Part shown: piece after piece, positions 5,711 to 7,115 of the stretch
Layout: each line of letters begins with the position of its first letter
How positions within the stretch are numbered: the stretch's first letter is position 1
From: VRUE01 sp040901495
Lineage (GTDB): Bacteria; Actinomycetota; Thermoleophilia; Solirubrobacterales; 70-9
Assembly (NCBI GenBank): GCA_040901495.1
Contig: JBBDYO010000021.1
Coordinates: 1 to 7,115, forward strand
DNA: 7,115 nucleotides
Direction of reading: 5' to 3'
Position numbers and translations under genes: made by a program
The notes under the pieces: generated by a model
What the model saw: the letters and a program-made list of their open reading frames with translations, nothing else
What the model was told of the DNA's origin: nothing
Databases searched by the model: none

Positions 5711-6916
5711 TTGCGTTCGATTCTCACCAACCGCACGGTGTGGATCTGGGCTGGCGTCTGGGTGCTCACGCGAGCGCTCATGGTCGCCGACGTCGGCTTC
5801 TGGGACGACGTCTCTCGCCTGCGGCTCCAGGACGTCAACGACTACGACATCTGGGCGCAGTACCTGACGACGCACCACGCAATCCCCAGCGAAGAAACCT
5901 GGCAGTACCCGCCAGGTGCGGCGTTCCTGATGCTCCTGCCGCGCCTCGGCCCCGGCACCTACGGCGAGTCGTTCGTCGCCTTGATGCTCCTCTTCGACCT
6001 GGCCGGCCTCGTGCTGCTGGCGCTGCTCGGACGCCGCGCGGGCAACTACACGGGTGTCTGGGTCTGGCTGCTGGGCTTGCCCCTGCTCGGCACCTTCCCC
6101 CTGTTGCGCTTCGATCTGGTCCCGACGGTGATCGCGATCGCGGCGCTCGTCGCAATTCACCGCCGCCCTCACTGGTTCGGCGCCCTGGTGGGCCTTGGGG
6201 CGGCGATCAAGGTCTGGCCGATAGTCCTGCTCTTCGGTGAGTGGGACCGGCGTCGGCTGATCCGCGCCGGCGGCGCTGCGCTCGCGTCGATCGCACTCGT
6301 CCTGGTGGTTTCCGCGATCGCATTCGACGACTCGACTTCGTTCCTCGGCGAGCAGGGGGATCGCGGGCTCCAAGAGGAAGCGGTTGCCACGGCGCCGTGG
6401 CAGGTGGGGGAGATCGTCACCGGGCACCCTCCGGACCGAGAGATCCGCTACGGCGCGTGGGAGATCACGGCCGACGGCTCGGATCTCATCGCCAGCCTGC
6501 TCAAATGGCTTTCCCTCGCGACGCTGGGCGCCGCGGCAGCTTGGTGGTGGTACCGCAATCGAGCGATCCGCAACGGGCGCACCGGCCTCGAGGGGGCTGC
6601 GATAAGCCTGGACTTCGTCTTCACCGTCGTCCTGCTCTTGGTCGTCACGAGCCGGGTTCTCAGCACTCAGTACATGGTCTGGCTGCTCGGCCTGGCCGCG
6701 GTCGTGCTGACCGCGGGCAGCGCCAGGATGGCGCGACCGGCGTGGCTGGTGGTCGGGGCGACGATCCTGACCACCAGCGTCTTCGGGTCCGCCGAGAACA
6801 CGCTGATCCGCAACACGGCGCTGGTCGCCGCGGCGGTCGACGCCTCGATCGCAATGGTCTCCCTGCTGCGATCGGCTTCTACGGAGGCGGCGGCAGCGCG
6901 GGAACCCCTGCCCTGA
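5711..6916 (+). CDS. GT87-like (DUF2029) integral membrane glycosyltransferase
   Basis: A 401-residue multi-pass membrane protein with roughly ten to twelve hydrophobic segments, for example about 9-27, 88-108, 114-131, 136-150, 156-175, 188-205, 259-280, 299-315, 319-336, 343-358 and 365-387. It resembles the GT87 family of GT-C mannosyltransferases, which use polyprenyl-phosphate sugar donors outside the membrane to build mycobacterial-type glycolipids. Supporting motifs are an Asp-rich first outer loop (Asp41, Asp44, Asp46), WQYPPGA (64-70), RFDLVP (133-138), GAAIKVWP (163-170), RGLQEE (218-223) in a large outer loop (about 206-258), and LSTQYMVWLL (317-326). One of Asp41/44/46 is the probable catalytic base, by analogy with GT-C enzymes. 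Sugar and acceptor are unknown. TTG 5711 is taken as start, 3 bp after the protease stop; it lacks a clear Shine-Dalgarno, and GTG at codon 10 would cut into the first membrane segment. The short Arg-containing N-terminus fits a cytoplasmic end. Confidence 0.85.
   Translation: MRSILTNRTVWIWAGVWVLTRALMVADVGFWDDVSRLRLQDVNDYDIWAQYLTTHHAIPSEETWQYPPGAAFLMLLPRLGPGTYGESFVALMLLFDLAGLVLLALLGRRAGNYTGVWVWLLGLPLLGTFPLLRFDLVPTVIAIAALVAIHRRPHWFGALVGLGAAIKVWPIVLLFGEWDRRRLIRAGGAALASIALVLVVSAIAFDDSTSFLGEQGDRGLQEEAVATAPWQVGEIVTGHPPDREIRYGAWEITADGSDLIASLLKWLSLATLGAAAAWWWYRNRAIRNGRTGLEGAAISLDFVFTVVLLLVVTSRVLSTQYMVWLLGLAAVVLTAGSARMARPAWLVVGATILTTSVFGSAENTLIRNTALVAAAVDASIAMVSLLRSASTEAAAAREPLP
6385..6402. repeat. 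18-bp perfect palindrome inside the glycosyltransferase gene
   Basis: TGCCACGGC at 6385-6393 is the exact reverse complement of 6394-6402, with no spacer. It encodes part of ATAPWQ in the large outer loop of the protein. It could be a dyad-symmetric protein-binding site, a recombination or modification target, or a chance product of GC-rich coding sequence. Confidence 0.7.
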
Positions 6917-6923
6917 CGCCGGC

Positions 6924-7115
6924 CTACTCCGCGGGCGCCATCACCCGCGTCACCGAGTCGCCGACGAAGCACGGCTTCTCGTTGCCCTCGACCTCGAGGG
7001 TGAAGCGGGTCACCACCTCCCACCAGCCGCCGCCCTTCTCGTCGATCGAGACGACCTCGGCCTTGCCGCGGACCTTGGAGTCGACCGGCACCGGGGCCGG
7101 GAAGCGGATCTTGTT
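6924..7115 (-). CDS. MaoC-family dehydratase, C-terminal 63 residues (partial, runs off right edge)
   Basis: The minus strand from 7115 to a TAG at 6926-6924 gives 63 residues that open with NKIRFPAPVPVDSKVRGKAE and continue through EVVTRFTLEVEG and KPCFVGDSVTRV. This is the characteristic end of single-hotdog MaoC/NodN-type dehydratases: the NKVRFPAPVPVGS-like segment follows the active-site helix, and a V-E-G-x-x-K/R-P-C-x-V strand closes the fold. Such enzymes hydrate trans-2-enoyl-CoA to (R)-3-hydroxyacyl-CoA, or the reverse, as in the mycobacterial HtdZ (Rv0130) group. The catalytic Asp and His lie before this fragment and cannot be checked. The gene is convergent with the glycosyltransferase, with 7 bp between stop codons and no visible terminator. 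Confidence 0.85.
   Translation of the reverse strand, partial: NKIRFPAPVPVDSKVRGKAEVVSIDEKGGGWWEVVTRFTLEVEGNEKPCFVGDSVTRVMAPAE

Noticed and set aside
5408..6427. Minus-strand open frame of 339 codons opposite the protease and glycosyltransferase
   Set aside because: Charged, low-complexity translation with no family resemblance, spanning the junction of two supported genes.
6917..6923. A shared terminator between the convergent glycosyltransferase and dehydratase genes
   Set aside because: Only 7 bp separate the stop codons and I see no stem with a T-run on either side.

Overview
The window is GC-rich, gene-dense bacterial chromosome. The uvrC–rapZ pair, frequent GTG/TTG starts, an acidic cupredoxin lipoprotein and a GT87-type polyprenol-dependent glycosyltransferase all suggest Actinomycetota. 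The style of the secreted protease and of the dehydratase resembles Thermoleophilia (Solirubrobacterales and relatives), but that finer placement is an impression, not proven by the sequence.

Layout. Left block, minus strand, read right to left: uvrC (3100-1226), then rapZ (1215-310) ten bases on, then 147 bp with a small hairpin but no gene, then the first 54 codons of an ABC exporter ATPase that runs off the left edge. Middle and right block, plus strand: a crotonase-fold acyl-CoA enzyme (3161-3985) divergent from uvrC across 60 bp, then three tightly packed envelope genes: a cupredoxin lipoprotein (4057-4512), a secreted S1 serine protease with an extra C-terminal Cys-containing domain (4505-5707) and a multi-pass GT87-like glycosyltransferase (5711-6916). 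The right edge holds the last 63 codons of a MaoC-type (R)-specific dehydratase on the minus strand, convergent with the glycosyltransferase and only 7 bp away.

How the genes fit together. uvrC (nucleotide excision repair) and rapZ (P-loop regulatory protein) are a conserved actinobacterial neighbourhood, but the usual partners yvcK and whiA do not follow rapZ here. The lipoprotein, protease and glycosyltransferase have junctions of -8 and +3 bp and probably form one operon whose products all act at or outside the membrane; no joint function is known to me. The two acyl-CoA enzymes (crotonase and MaoC) belong to lipid or aromatic-acid metabolism but are not in one operon.

I see no CRISPR array, RNA gene, insertion sequence or phage gene, and no clear new multi-gene system. 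The points most worth checking are the altered active site of the crotonase, the C-terminal domain and S1 pocket of the protease, the broken rapZ neighbourhood, and an 18-bp perfect palindrome inside the glycosyltransferase gene.
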